Assembly: GCA_032871835.1 (NCBI GenBank) | Contig: CM065297.1 | Span: 32,869,598-32,933,597 of the forward strand | Direction of reading: 5' to 3' | Source: Dipteronia dyeriana | Taxonomy: Eukaryota > Streptophyta > Magnoliopsida > Sapindales > Sapindaceae | Length of the DNA stretch: 64,000 nt | Shown: in pieces, positions 10,935 to 22,564 of the stretch | How positions within the stretch are numbered: position 1 is the stretch's first letter | Layout: every line of letters starts with the position of its first letter | Made by a program: the position numbers and the translations under genes | Notes under the pieces: model-generated | Told to the model about the DNA's origin: nothing | The model's database searches: none | What the model saw: the letters and a program-made list of their open reading frames with translations, nothing else

Positions 10935-12840
10935 TTAAAAAGATATTTATAAGTTCAACCTCACTGGTGATAGTGACTAATGACTAATATAGCATGCAAG
11001 TAAGGGGGATCTTTCCCACAGAAAGGTGGAATTTGTCTAACTGCCTATAGAAAAAGCGAAAAGAAAGCGATGTAAATATAACATGGAAGTGGTGAGAATG
11101 GTGTGTGTGTGTGGAGTGTGTGTGTAATACGGATGGTGTGTGAGGTGTGTAAAAATAAACTAAATTAAATTATACTAAGGATAGAAATGTAACTGTGTGC
11201 TTGCCTTTCTAAATCTAACTACAAAGCAATATAAATTAGTCTATTCCTAAAGGCAAAACACCCTAGCTACGGAAATAAAGGTGGGTTGGAGGGATGCAAG
11301 ATAATGGTTACAATAGGTACAGAAGTTCACCAAACACACAAGCTAGTCATGTTGATAATAAACATTCAAGCATCATTCAAAAGGATTCAAGTGCCAGTTC
11401 TCTTGATTAAGGATTCCAAAACCAAATCATCTATTATTACGAATTATTTGTTGATTAAGGAATACCAAAAAGGAATCTCATCACTCAACCAAAGGCATGA
11501 AATGAGCAATTGTGTCTATGTCTAGACCCATTAAGCATATGAACAATGCACCAAACAATCTAATATAGCATAAGCATGCATAAATCAAGTCCCCTCTATT
11601 CAAGAGTTAACAATAAAGATCCATTCATGATTAATCAATCGGAACACGTATGTGCTCTTTCAATCAAATCAATTCATACATATCGATTCCCTTTCATGAC
11701 TTACATGCAATAAGAGTGAGACTAAAAATTCTCAAATCTTTATAGTGCAAATATACCTAGAGAGGGGGTGAATAGGTATAGGCTCAAATTTTAAACTTCC
11801 TTAAAACACAAGCAATTTAATCGCACTTTAATAAATCTCACAAGAATATTGCTTCAACAAATCAAATGAAATCAATATAGCATGAGTTAAAGCAATACAA
11901 GACAAGTAAGTAAAGAAATTAAATTGCTAATAACAACACAAGAGATTTTTATTGGTAAACCTCATAAGAGGAAACATCCATGGGTTGATACCATAATCAC
12001 CGACAAATCGCAATTCACTATGTCGAATAAGAGTTACACACTCACAAGCAATCAACACAAGATATGCTCTTCAAGTTATTACCCTTACTCTACCCTCAGG
12101 CTTAGTGAATCACTTTGTCTACTTCTTATCCAAGATATGACAAACACACCTCCATGAAGCAACTTCCTATCCAATACACACTTGCCTCTAGAAAGATTCC
12201 TTACTTGTCTATGTGGATTCTCCCAATGTTAGACAAGTCTTCTTGCTTAGCTATCCGAGTCCTCCCGACTCTAGCTAAGACTCCTTGCTCAAGTTAAAGC
12301 TTCACTCACTCTAACAAGATACTTCAACCTTTTACAAGGCAATGATCTAAGTGAAGTGCACACATATAATCATGATGCAATCATAATCAAATAGAGAAAT
12401 TCGGTCAATTTAACTCTATGAACATGCAACTAGATAGCTAGATAAAACTTTCAAATATCAATCACAAAATATATCTTGAAATCTAAGCATTTTATCAAAT
12501 AAGAACTAGATAAAAGAGATTGAAGCATCAAGCAAACATGAACTAGTTCTTAGAACATGAATCTAGTTCTAGAAATCAATAATAAATCACAAGAATATAA
12601 AAATATTTCTAGAATCAATTTCTTGTTTATCAAGTTTAGCTAAAATATATTAAATAAAACACACAAACTAAACTCAAAAATCAATCAAACAAACCACAAA
12701 ATGAAACCAAAATCATTCTAGATATTCTTTTTAATCAAATAAGAGCATTCAAGATGATGATCATAGAAGAACAATAAGAAGACAATGATTTACCTAACAA
12801 ATGGTGGGAGCTTATGTGAGCAAGGAGATTGTCACAGATG
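10935..12840 (-). repeat. LTR-family segment, inverted copy of 42.2-43.8 kb
   Basis: The minus strand aligns with 42180-43830 on the plus strand. Shared blocks are the TCTTAGCTAGAG...GGATAGCTAAGCAAG units (12170-12330), the GAGGTTTACCA segment (11950-11980), the CCTTGATTCATG-type AT-rich part, and an end with CTGTGGGAA.GATCCCCCTTACTTGCATGC (11000-11040). The end resembles the 3' end of Athila-like LTRs. The outer edge is near 12836, where the minus strand reads TGTGACAATCTCC. It contains no coding sequence. Confidence 0.6.
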
Positions 12841-12914
12841 GAGATCCAGAAGATGATTAGATCGATACTCTAGTATGAACAAGTGGTTTAAGTATACTAG
12901 AGGAGATCAATGAT

Positions 12915-13810
12915 GAGATTCCTTCCAAGGGATCAAGTCCGAGTTCTAGTTCCACCCCAAGGTAAGAATTGAACCAGTTATCATCTTCATTGAAGTATGT
13001 TTTTCTTAAGGAAAAAAAGTCACTACTAGTAACTATAGTATCAGACTTGAGTCCACCAGAAGAAGCAAAACTCATAGAAGTTTTGAGGTATATCAAGAGA
13101 GCAATCGGATAGAGTTTGGATGATCTCAGGGGAATTAGTCATACCAATTGCATGCATAAGATTATTCTTGAAGAAGTGTCTGAGCCGTCAATAGAAGCTC
13201 AACGAAGGCTCAACCCAATCATGAAGGAGGTGGTAAAGAAAGAAGTTCTCAAGCTGTTGGAGAATGGTATCATCTATCCAATTTTGAATAGTAGGTGGAT
13301 TAATCCAATACATTTAGTACTAAAGAAATATGGTATTACAATTATGAAGAATGAGGACAAACCGAGTGTAGAGTTTACATAGATTACCGGAAGCTTAACA
13401 ATGCTACTCACAAGGATCATTACCCTTTGCCTTTCATAGACCAGATGTTAGAGCGTCTTACGGGATATAGCCATTATTGTTTATTGGATGGATATTCGGG
13501 ATATAATCAAATAGCATTCGACTTGGAAGATCAAGAGAAGACTATTTTCACATGTCCATTTGGGACATTTATGTATCAACGTATGCCTTTTGGTTTGTGT
13601 AATGCACCCGGAACATTTCAACAGTGTATGACGTCGTTCTTTTCAGACATGGTGGAAGGAGTTATAAAAGCTTTTATGGATGATTTCTCAGTAACGGGGA
13701 GTTCATTCAGTGATTATCTTCTCAACCTCATTTTAGTGTTAAGAAGGTGCATTGAAGCCAATCTTGTGTTAATTGGGAGAATAGCCACTTTATGGCACGT
13801 CAAGGGATAG
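12915..13810 (+). pseudogene. Athila reverse transcriptase, broken
   Basis: From about 12915 the frame carries the protease-RT linker (YVFLKEKKSLLVTIVSDLSP). At 13116-13382 come EAQRRLNPIMKEVVKKEVLK and LENGIIYPI, and at 13427-13810 LDGYSGYNQI, PFGTFMYQRMPFGLCNAPGT and the catalytic FMDDFSV box. FGLCNAP.TFQ with FMDDFSV is characteristic of the Athila lineage. Stops and frameshifts near 13109, 13382 and 13810 show decay. It once copied element RNA to DNA. Confidence 0.9.
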
Positions 13811-14640
13811 TTTTTGGGCACATAATTTCAGAGTGAGGTATAGAGGTTGATAAGATGAAGATCGATATGATGAAGAGTTTGTAACCCCCTAGGGCAGTGA
13901 GGGAAATTCGGTCGTTCTTAGGGCATTCGGGGTTTTATAGAATATTCATTAGGAATTTCTCTAAGATATCAAGACCCTTATATCTGTTATTACAAAAAGA
14001 CATTGAGTTCGACTTCGACGACAAGTGCTTAGAAGCTTTTGAGAAGCTTAAAACATTGTTGACATCAACATCGGTAATGAGACCATCAGATTGGGATTTA
14101 TCTTTCGAACTTATGTGTGATGCATTGGATTATGCAATCAAGGCAATTCTTAGGAAATGAGTAGAGAAGATTCCGCATGTTATCTATTATGCATCTCGTA
14201 CGTTGAACGATGCTCAACTCAACTACTCAACCACGAAAAAGGAGTTGCTAGTAGTGATATTTGCATTAGAGAAGTTTAGGTCATATTTGATAGGAGCAAA
14301 GATAGTTGTATTCACGGATCATTCAACACTTCGATATCTCCTTCAAAAGATGAACGCCAACCCATGACTTATTCGGTGGATACTCTTATTGTAAGAGTTC
14401 AATCTCAAGATTCGAGATAAGAAGGGGAGCAAGAATGTGGTAGCCGATCATTTGAGTAGATTGATGCATGAATCCAAGCTAGAGAATGATTCACTTCCAT
14501 TGAGAGATGACTTTTTGGATGAGAGATTACTGGCTATTGCATATGAAGAGCCATGGTATGCGGATATTGTCAACTTCTTGACAAACGACATCTTACCCCC
14601 AGATTTGTCATACCAAAGCTAGAAAAGATTCAGATGGCAA
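13811..14640 (+). pseudogene. Athila RNase H region, broken
   Basis: The connection domain reads REIRSFLGHSGFYRIFIRNF (13897 on). RNase H follows after a stop at 14158: VIYYASRTLNDAQLNYSTTK, then FALEKFRSYLIGAKIVVFTD, RYLLQKMNA, and VVADHLSRL at 14437-14463. Two or three stops interrupt the frame. RNase H would remove RNA from the RNA-DNA hybrid. The segment joins the RT upstream and the integrase downstream in the normal order. Confidence 0.85.
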
Positions 14641-15893
14641 GAAAGGCACTATTTGTGGAATGACCCCTACTTATTCATGCATGGACCAGATCAGCTTATT
14701 AAGAAGTGAATTTTGGAAAGTGAGCAGATGGACATGCTGAAGTTTTGTCATGAGATTAGTTATATAGGCCATTTTAGTGTAAGAACTACGGCTATAAAGG
14801 TTTTCAGTCATGGTTTTATTGGCCTTCTATTTTAAGGATTCCTATCACTTTTGCATGACTTGTGGTAGATGCCAAAGGTCGGAGAATATTGGAAAAAGGA
14901 ATGAGATGCCACAAATGATGAATATGGCAGTTGAAATATTTAATTGTTGGGGAATCAACTTCATGGGACCAGTCCCACCTTCGGAGGGCAACTTGTATAT
15001 TTTAGTGGCAGTGGATTATGCATGCAAAGGCCACCAAGACAAACGATAGCAAGGTTTTTGTGAGGTTTGTGAAGGAGTTCATTTTAACAAGATTCAGGAC
15101 TCATCGGTGTATAATAAGTGATGAAGCAATCCATTTTTGTAATATAGTATTTGTAACATTGATGAGACAGTGCAATGTGAGGCACAAGGTGGCGACTCCA
15201 TATCATCCTCTGACCTCGGGCCAAGTAGAAGTCAGTAATAGATATATCAAGCAGATTCCAAAGAAGACTGTCAAGCCAAACTGAAGAGATTGGGCTTCCA
15301 AGTTGAATGATGCATTATGGGTGTATATGACAACTTTCAAAACTCCAATCGGTATGACTCAATTCCAGTTGATTTTTGGAAATGCATGTTACCTATTGGT
15401 GGAATTAGTACACCATGCATATTGGTCAATTAAGTCGCTCAACTTGGACTTATACAAAGCGGTAAAGCAACGGAAGTTACAATTAAATGAACTTGAAGAA
15501 CTTCGTGATGAGGCATATGAGAATGTAAATTTCTATAAGGAGAGATCAGAAAGAGTGCATGACAAGATGATCATTAAAAAAGATATGCATCCAAGAATGT
15601 TGGCACTATTTTTCGACTCTCGATTGAAGATGTTTCTGGGAAAGTTGAAGTTAAAATGGTTCGGTCCGTATCAAATCAAGAAAGTTTTTCCCTATAGAGC
15701 GGTAAAGTTAGAAGATTTAAGGAGTGGGGATACTTTCAAGGTCAATTGGCATAGAGTTAAGTCGTACTTGAAAGGGATTAAAGAAGTAAGAGTGTTAGAA
15801 CAAATCGAGCTTACAGAGCCGGAGAGCTCCAACGCAATGCTTGGTGGTAGGCAAACCACCTTGATACACTCTATTTATGTATATAGTAGTTAA
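14641..15893 (+). pseudogene. Athila integrase, broken
   Basis: Traces of the zinc-binding region (HEISYIGHF, then CGRCQRSENIGKRNEMPQ) precede the core ([20 protein letters not shown], then SDEAIHF and ATPYHPLTSGQVEVSNRY). The last open piece, 15303-15893, has ALWVYMTTFKTPIG, a coiled segment and the C-terminal part KLKLKWFGPYQIKKVFP and FKVNWHRVKSYL. A deletion of 14 bases near 15019, relative to the inverted copy at 10.7 kb, shifts the frame inside the core. It would have joined the element's cDNA to host DNA. Confidence 0.88.
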
Positions 15894-17401
15894 TTATTTA
15901 AGTTTTTATTATATAAGTTGTTTAGTTTAAGAGTGTGTTTGTTTTATGATCAGTTAATATGGTGTTGTGAATTTTGTGTAGATGAGGATTTTTAGGATTG
16001 TACATATATGATAGCAAATGTTTTGTTGTTTATACAACCAAACCTTCGAATTCGTGTCCATGTTCTTTAATGTTTAAAACATTAGGGACAATGTTGAGTT
16101 TATGTTTGGAGGTGTGGGCATAGTGTTACGATTTGAGTCTTTCATGAACAAAATATAATTTTTGAATGTGATGTTTTGTGTTGTTGAGGAGTATCATACA
16201 TTGCACTAGTTCTGAGTTTTGGATAACTTTGTATCAATCTATAATTGATCACACAAATTGAGTTTGTCCATTTTCTCGTTATAACTTAGTGAAAGAGATT
16301 TTGTACGAAAATGTTTGGATCAATAGTGGAGGCTACCAAAGAGAGAATTTGTGCCTAAATTTCTTATTTTAACTATGTTTTTAAATGTTCTATGCCTATG
16401 TTGATCTCATTAAGCACGATACATATTGAATGCCATTGAACATGCATGTGAACTGCTTACTAAAATTTGTATTCCTATGATAGATAGACTTTTGAATGGG
16501 ATTTTAGACAGTATGTGCTATTAATTTCCAAATCAACCCTAACACATATCCCAAATAAAGATTTCAAGGTCAAAAACACAAGCCATAAACACATCCTTAC
16601 CTCAAAAATATGAGGAATAACGTGTACTTAGACATACTACAAATTGTGCAAAGAAGGGTATTCTTAAAAGGAAAAAATAAGTAAGTGTTGGAAAACTGAA
16701 CACTTAAGCCCTTGTTCATTCATCTATAAATTTCACTCAAAATACAAGTGACAAACAAGCATAAGAAAATGGTAGTGAAGCCTAGACGCTTGTTGAGTCA
16801 AAATAGGGAAACCAAAAAAAAAATTGCCAAATTATCATAGTACAAAACTTAGTGGGTAATGATCCTCAATATACACTAAACTCCCATCACATGTTGAAAT
16901 CAAGAGGAGCCCTAATTGATCTTTAGGATTTCTAACTTGGGATACTCATCGATGCATGCCCTTTCAACGTTCTTGGTTTTTCAACTCTTTCCTTAGATCT
17001 AATTTTTAGACACGTGCTTCTAAGAAAAAATATATCTTATGCGAACACATTCATAAATATTCAATTTTACATATGTTGATAAAGAGTGAGCATGGGATTG
17101 TGAGAGAATAATCGACTTAAATCCAATGAGATTTGAGTCAAGGTGAATTGTATCCATGCATTCAAGTTCATAGTCTTTGAAACTTTGAAATTAGTGTGTG
17201 GGATTCAATTGTGTGTTATTTCTTATTGAATGACATTTTGTTATTTCCTACTCAGTATCTCTCACTTGATATCTTCATTGACATGTATCACAATGAAAAT
17301 CTTTTGAAACTTTGGCTCTCGTAACATTTTACGAGTTATTTTTGTTAGTTTAGTTTTAGTAGCTTCGCTAGAGGGTGAGCAAAGGTTAGGTTTGGGGGTT
17401 T
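15894..17401 (+). mobile_element. 3' untranslated region of the Athila element
   Basis: About 1.5 kb between integrase and LTR without a usable frame. Athila elements often carry an env-like ORF here, and I cannot read one. Purine-rich, G-run stretches occur at 16103-16116 (TTTGGAGGTGTGGG) and 17388-17398 (AGGTTTGGGGG). The second is the better polypurine tract because it abuts a plausible LTR start. Confidence 0.55.
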
Positions 17402-18801
17402 TGATTGCTCTAAGTTTGTATAAATTTTGAGCATCTAATTCATCCCTTTTATGTCCGTTTATCGGATATTTATGTGTTTTAATTATCTCTTTTAGTTCTT
17501 TGCAGGTATTTATGTTACTCAAGAGCAATTGTGAACTTGATGAAGATTATGAGAGAAAACAAAGTAAAAGCTGCATGTATGAAAAAATCTGCAAGTTACA
17601 TATCGCAGAATGAAGTCGCAGATCAAGTCTAGAAAACACTGCCAGTTCAAGCTGCGACAAAAGCCTAGCAGGACAAATCTGCGAGTTACACCTAGCCGAA
17701 CGAGGTGACAGAACAAAGACAGATAGCATTGTGAAGACTTTACTGCGAGTTTTGTCTAGCAGTTCAGTTCTAGAAAAGACTAAGATAGAAGGCTGCGAGT
17801 TCTTACTCGTAGAATCAGCTAGCAGATCAGCCCTATAAGACACTGCGACGTTGGTGTCACAAAGTTTAGTCATAATACAATCACAATTTCATATCTGTGA
17901 GTTACAACCAGAATAATGAAGTGGCAGATCTTGTGCCGACTAAACTGCGAGATAAATCTGCGAGGTCCAAGTAGCAGATCCTGTTCCACGTCAGCCTATA
18001 AGTGGATTTCAACCAAATCTTCTCCCCACTATATAAATACATTTTTTTTTTCGAAAAGGTGTGTTATGTGTTATAGCTTATGCTTAAGTGCTAGAGTTAG
18101 AAACACCATTTCATTTTCACCTTTATCTTGTATTTTAGATTAAACACTTCATATTTCATAACTTAGAATTATAATCTTCAAGTAGTGGCAAGTAGATCTA
18201 TTTTTTTTCAATCAAGCAAGGTTTTGTTGAGCAAGCATAGAAACGAGCATCAAGAATCCATGAGCTTTCTTTACCTTTCTCTTTACTTAACTTGTATCTA
18301 TTTGATAATGGGTGGCTGAATCCTTTTTGCCAAGGATTTAGTGATGCTATATAGGTGAACACTTTTAGTAATGATCTATTCTATCTTTTATATATCTTGA
18401 ATTTGCATGTATGCTTAATAGATTCACATGTTGATTGTTGGGTATGAACTTTACTTAGCATCTAAACATGAACTGTGTGCATGAATAGTGGATCTATCTC
18501 TAGGTTAATTAATCTTGAGTATATTTCACTTGAAACTCTTACATATAGATATTTGATGATAGTAATTAGGTTGTGAACTTTATTCTTAACATGTTGCATC
18601 ATTATCTCCTCAGCATATCTTTAGAATCTTTAGAACTAATCATTTTACAAGCAATTTCCAATTAGCACAACTTTATGTGAATTATACTAGAGCAATCACT
18701 AGAACATGTTTCAAGTTCCTAGTAGGAACGATACCCTTTCTTATGTCGGATATACTAGACAGCGATTCATACACTTGCGAAGGGTCATCTAGACTCGCGC
18801 A
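17402..18801 (+). repeat. 3' LTR of the Athila element (about 1.4 kb)
   Basis: It starts TGATTGCTCTAAG right after the tract AGGTTTGGGGG. It ends around AGACTCGCGCA, after the segment GGAACGATACCC...ATACACTTGCG that is usual at Athila LTR ends. The length fits Athila LTRs. A repeat-rich part lies at 17575-17990. No 5' LTR partner is preserved, so the borders rest on pattern alone. Confidence 0.5.
17575..17990 (+). repeat. Degenerate CTGCGAGTT / AGCAGATC repeats
   Basis: Variants of CTGCGAGTT (for example at 17690, 17741, 17793, 17945) alternate with AGCAGATC or AGCAGTTC motifs at irregular spacings of roughly 50-60 bases. About seven units can be counted, none identical. They lie inside the probable Athila LTR upstream of a TATA-like ACTATATAAATA (18027-18038). 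Such arrays may modulate the LTR promoter, which is inference. Confidence 0.6.
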
Positions 18802-18884
18802 TTCCATTTAGTTTTTAGAGCATTATTAAGTTTAGAGTTACGCTCAGAGTGCGCCATCGGCTGAACGAAACGTGGAAGACATTG

Positions 18885-19107
18885 AATCTAAGGTGATCAT
18901 AACTCAAATATGCAGAAGAAGAGTCTTGCTCAAACAAGGCATCCTTAATTACACTTTGATAAGGAAATAAACTTCCTTATAGATATCAAAGTCCAAATGG
19001 GGCATGAAATCAAACCCATTCAATACATAAGATACACAGAACAAGAAAGAACAACTCCGATAAAAAGTTAGAGTCTTATAGTTAACCGAAAATTCACTTT
19101 GGTTGAG
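18885..19107 (+). repeat. Fragment of the Tat LTR family
   Basis: The stretch aligns with the first half of the LTRs at 3532-4300 (minus) and 41317-42113: AACTCAAATATG, GATAAGGAAATAAACTTCC and TATAGATATCAAAGTCCAAAT. Both ends are truncated, by Athila DNA on the left and a different LTR on the right. It is a leftover of an older insertion. Confidence 0.75.
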
Positions 19108-19114
19108 GAATCTC

Positions 19115-20110
19115 AGCTAACACCCTTAGAACCGCAACCTAGGTAGATCGTGGTCAGGGTAGGCACCTTCAGTACCGATTTCACACGTAAGAATGGACGA
19201 AATGTGCGATAAGGGCGATAGTGAACTGACTGATGCTATTTTATTTAATAATACAGTCTGTACAATTGTTTAAAATCACTCTTTGTCTCTCTAACTAACT
19301 GGAGGTGGCGAATGCGTACTTGTCGATAAGTGGACACAACTAACAATGACGATTGCTAGGCTTAATACTGAGTATAGAATTAAGCAATATCTCTTTAGGT
19401 TCTTAGAATCAATTTTTTTGTCTTAGATGTCGATCTCGGGGGTCTTTCTTCTTGCTATTATCTTTGTATTTATACATGCATTCGCTAGGGTTTTCCTTAG
19501 CGTAAAAGTCAAAGATCACAGGGTTGATCTTCTCCCTCGTTTATCGAGATTTTCTGTTTAATGTGGTTGACCCTGGAAAATCGGTTGGCGGAGGATATCC
19601 TTGAGACAATCATGTTTGTTTCCTTTTTATACTCTTTCATTATAGTTGCGTTTACGTGGAACTTGTTTATAGTTTGGAGAATAATTTTGATTTCATCTGT
19701 TAGTGGTATGACACCTTGAAGCCTCATTTTTATGGCGAGGTACCCCGAGGTGCTAGCCTGCTGGCAAGGAATTTCGAGGTACCATTCTTACAATGTGGCA
19801 CTTGATCGATCGCCCTGGAGCTTTATGATCATTTAGTATCTTTATGAGCATCTCTCGTCCTGCTCGAGGGGTAAGATATGTACATCGATGGGGTAGTAGA
19901 TCAGTGTCAGAGTGCTTGGGTACTGGTTGGGTGGTTCTTGAAGGTGAAAGAGCTTCTTTTTGCCTCCTACAACGATCCTGAGGTACCCTGGTTGTGTTAG
20001 ACTCGGTACATCGTGGTAAACCATTGTGTCCAGTACATATCTGGTATATGGAAATGCTTCCTACCTATAGCTAACTAGGGGGAAATTTCCCCTTTGACCC
20101 CTTGCCAAAA
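19115..20110 (-). repeat. LTR-like segment of a second Tat element, minus orientation
   Basis: At 19465-19500 the DNA reads TTGTATTTATACATGCATTCG with GGGTTTTCC after it. This is the same arrangement as the promoter part of the Tat LTR in minus orientation at 3790-3830. The region is non-coding and lies outside an ORF typical of Tat 3' regions, as a 3' LTR would. Edges are approximate because no partner copy is present. Confidence 0.45.
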
Positions 20111-20519
20111 ATGGTTATTAGCAAAAGTCCTCTCTGACTTGAACACCGGTGATTGATTTGGGGTTGAAGTCAGATTTCCTATTTCGTTTGGGAATTTTTT
20201 TGTTTTCGGCTGGTTACCAAATCTGGGAGGAAATCTTTGTATTAAATGCAATGTCCACGTGTCAAATGAGGGTAAGGTACCCGTTTGAAAGAGGAGAGAT
20301 TTGTAGTGGCACGCCCGCTTCGAGGCCTAGAATGTCACCTTCTTGATCCCACTTCTGTTACCGGTTACCGTTTCATTATGCCTATTTAAACCCAAACTCC
20401 TCTTCGTTTCTTTCACGCATCCAAATTTTCTACTTTTAAAATTCGAAGAACCCAGACTAATCTTTGCCCTAGTCGCTTCTTCCCAATATTCTTTCTTCAG
20501 TTTCTAGACCAATATCTGC

Positions 20520-22564
20520 TTCTACTATGTCGAACTCTGATGGCAACAACGTTAATAGGCTAGTGGAGAGCACTGTTCCAAGTCCCGCCCATGGGAATTG
20601 TGCTCAAAAGGAAGATGGTGGAGAGAGCGATGTTCCCCTACTTTATCGTCGTTCAAGCTAGTCTCTGGAGCGTTGCCATTGGGACCAGTTTCTCGAATAA
20701 CCCAGATACCCCTATAGAAATAGTTGAAGATGGATTCGAGCGAGGTCGAGGTCGAGGTTGCTGGAGAACAAACCGAGGTCACTGTTGTCATTATTTCAGT
20801 ATCATTAGTGACTCTACTTCTACGGTTGAATCGATCAACCGTGTGAGAGAGAGATTCAGTATTCCTGGTAGCATTACAATCGCAATTCCCCATAGAAGGT
20901 ACGATGTGTATAATCCTCCCTTCAGTGTGCTCCCTATTTATACCGTTACTTTTGAAAGTAGGGTAAGGTTGCCTCTATATCCTTCCCTCTGTAGGGCACT
21001 TCACACCCTTTAGCTTTCTCCCCTCCAATTGACACCGGGGTTTTGGAGGCACCTGGTAGATTTTCTCATTTTTTTTGGAAGAAGCACTATGAAAAGACAA
21101 CGTCGATAGGGAATCAAGATTAGATTAACTGAGGTTCCTTTTTCAGATTATTCCTCTAACTCCTAGTCCCAAGGGTCAGTTCTGTGCTCGGGCGAAGAAC
21201 AACTTGAAGTTCATCGTACCATGCTCTACTAAGAAATACGCATTTTGGAAAGAGGAATGGGTGGTGGTTGGCGGAGACTTGGGGAGCTCCGTTTACATAA
21301 GTCTCTACCCCGGTTCAATGACAAGCCGATCTGGGGGAAAACTTTTTTACCTACTGAATCCAAAGTGATCTTGAAGGTGATCATTGACTGAAAGTATGTT
21401 AACCTAGAGAATCCTAACTCGGATGCTTATGATCAAAACAGGGTGAACCAGTACATGCGCATCTCTGCTGCTTCCCTAGGTATGATAAACCTCTCTATTT
21501 TTATTGTTGTGTGTTTCCTACTTGACATTTGGGTATTCTAACTCTTTACTATTTTTTTTTACAGTTTTTACTATCCCATTACCAGTCCATAAAAGGTCTA
21601 GACTGCTAGAAGATTCACTTCCTCATCTGATTCCTACCCCACTTGGATCTCTCGTCGCCTCAACTGCTAGAACTCTTCTTTCTCCTATCACTGTGAGGGG
21701 TGGTGGGCACATTCCTGTTGGGATTCCCAAGGTACATCTCTCATTTCCTCTCGGTCCCATATCTCAAATAGATGTATCCGTATCATGGTTGACAATGGTG
21801 AGAGGTAAGAATTTTACTGCTCCTACTGCTGCGCTACCACTACTGTTGTTGCTTTTATCTCTACCATTGTTGTTGCTGCTATTCCACCTCCTCAGTATGC
21901 TTTAGTGCCTCCTAGAGCGGGAAGAGGTTCAGAAACTGTTACTGCCACAACTGTTGTGGCTCCACAAGATTGAACTTAATCTTGATATAGGATTACAAGT
22001 CAGAATGAGGTCTTAGACTGGTTCATGGCTTGTCCTGGCGGGAGTTTGAGTCACCTGACCTCGATGCCTTTTGACATCCTGCTTACCAAGGGTTCCGCTC
22101 TCATAGCTGAGGTAAAAATGATATTTTACTTCACTCTATTTTATCAAACACCTTCATGTATTTGGACGATAGCTAACTTGATTTCTATGACTAGCAAACT
22201 TTTAAATATAAAGTCATAGTGATCCACCAGAAGACTTCAATGAAAAGGCGTGCTGAAGACGCAAAGGGCGAGCTCGCTCAACTGCAGACTGATAATCAGG
22301 GTTTGAGCCAGACAACAGACCAGACAATCAAATCCCTCTAGAACGCCTAAGATGGCATGGAACGAAACAAACAAGCATTTGATATTAAGTTCTTTCGATC
22401 AAATGTCACGCCTTGGAGAGAGACTTAGCTAGGGACAAAGTCCGGGAGCTAGAAGAAGAGATCCATTATCTGCATGACAGGGTGGTGAGCTTGGACTTTG
22501 AGGTTGACTATTCTTTTAGGGATGGTTATTTCTATGATGCGCTTCATACGGCTCAAGCTCCACC
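20520..22564 (+). pseudogene. Tat antisense ORF protein (PF04195-type), broken
   Basis: Translated pieces show RLPLYPSLCRALHTL then LSPLQL and FWRHLVDFLIFF at 20960-21085, an N-terminal pattern I associate with the plant family called putative gypsy-type transposon (Transposase_28). FWKEEWVVVGGDLGS follows at 21240-21290. Further on, 22220-22560 reads as a charged helical segment (KGELAQLQTDNQGLSQTTDQ, then LEEEIHYLHDRVVSLDFEV), probably a coiled coil. Some Tat elements carry this ORF antisense to pol, and here it is opposite to the integrase at 24531-25145. A TATA-like CCTATTTAAACCC (20379-20391) lies about 140 bases before the first ATG of the set (20528). Its function is unknown. It has several stops and its 3' end is cut by an LTR. 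Confidence 0.6.

Noticed and set aside
20552..21013. Overlapping plus and minus open frames that might be small genes
   Set aside because: The minus frame mirrors the antisense-ORF DNA and has no recognisable domain. The plus frames are explained by the decayed PF04195-type protein.
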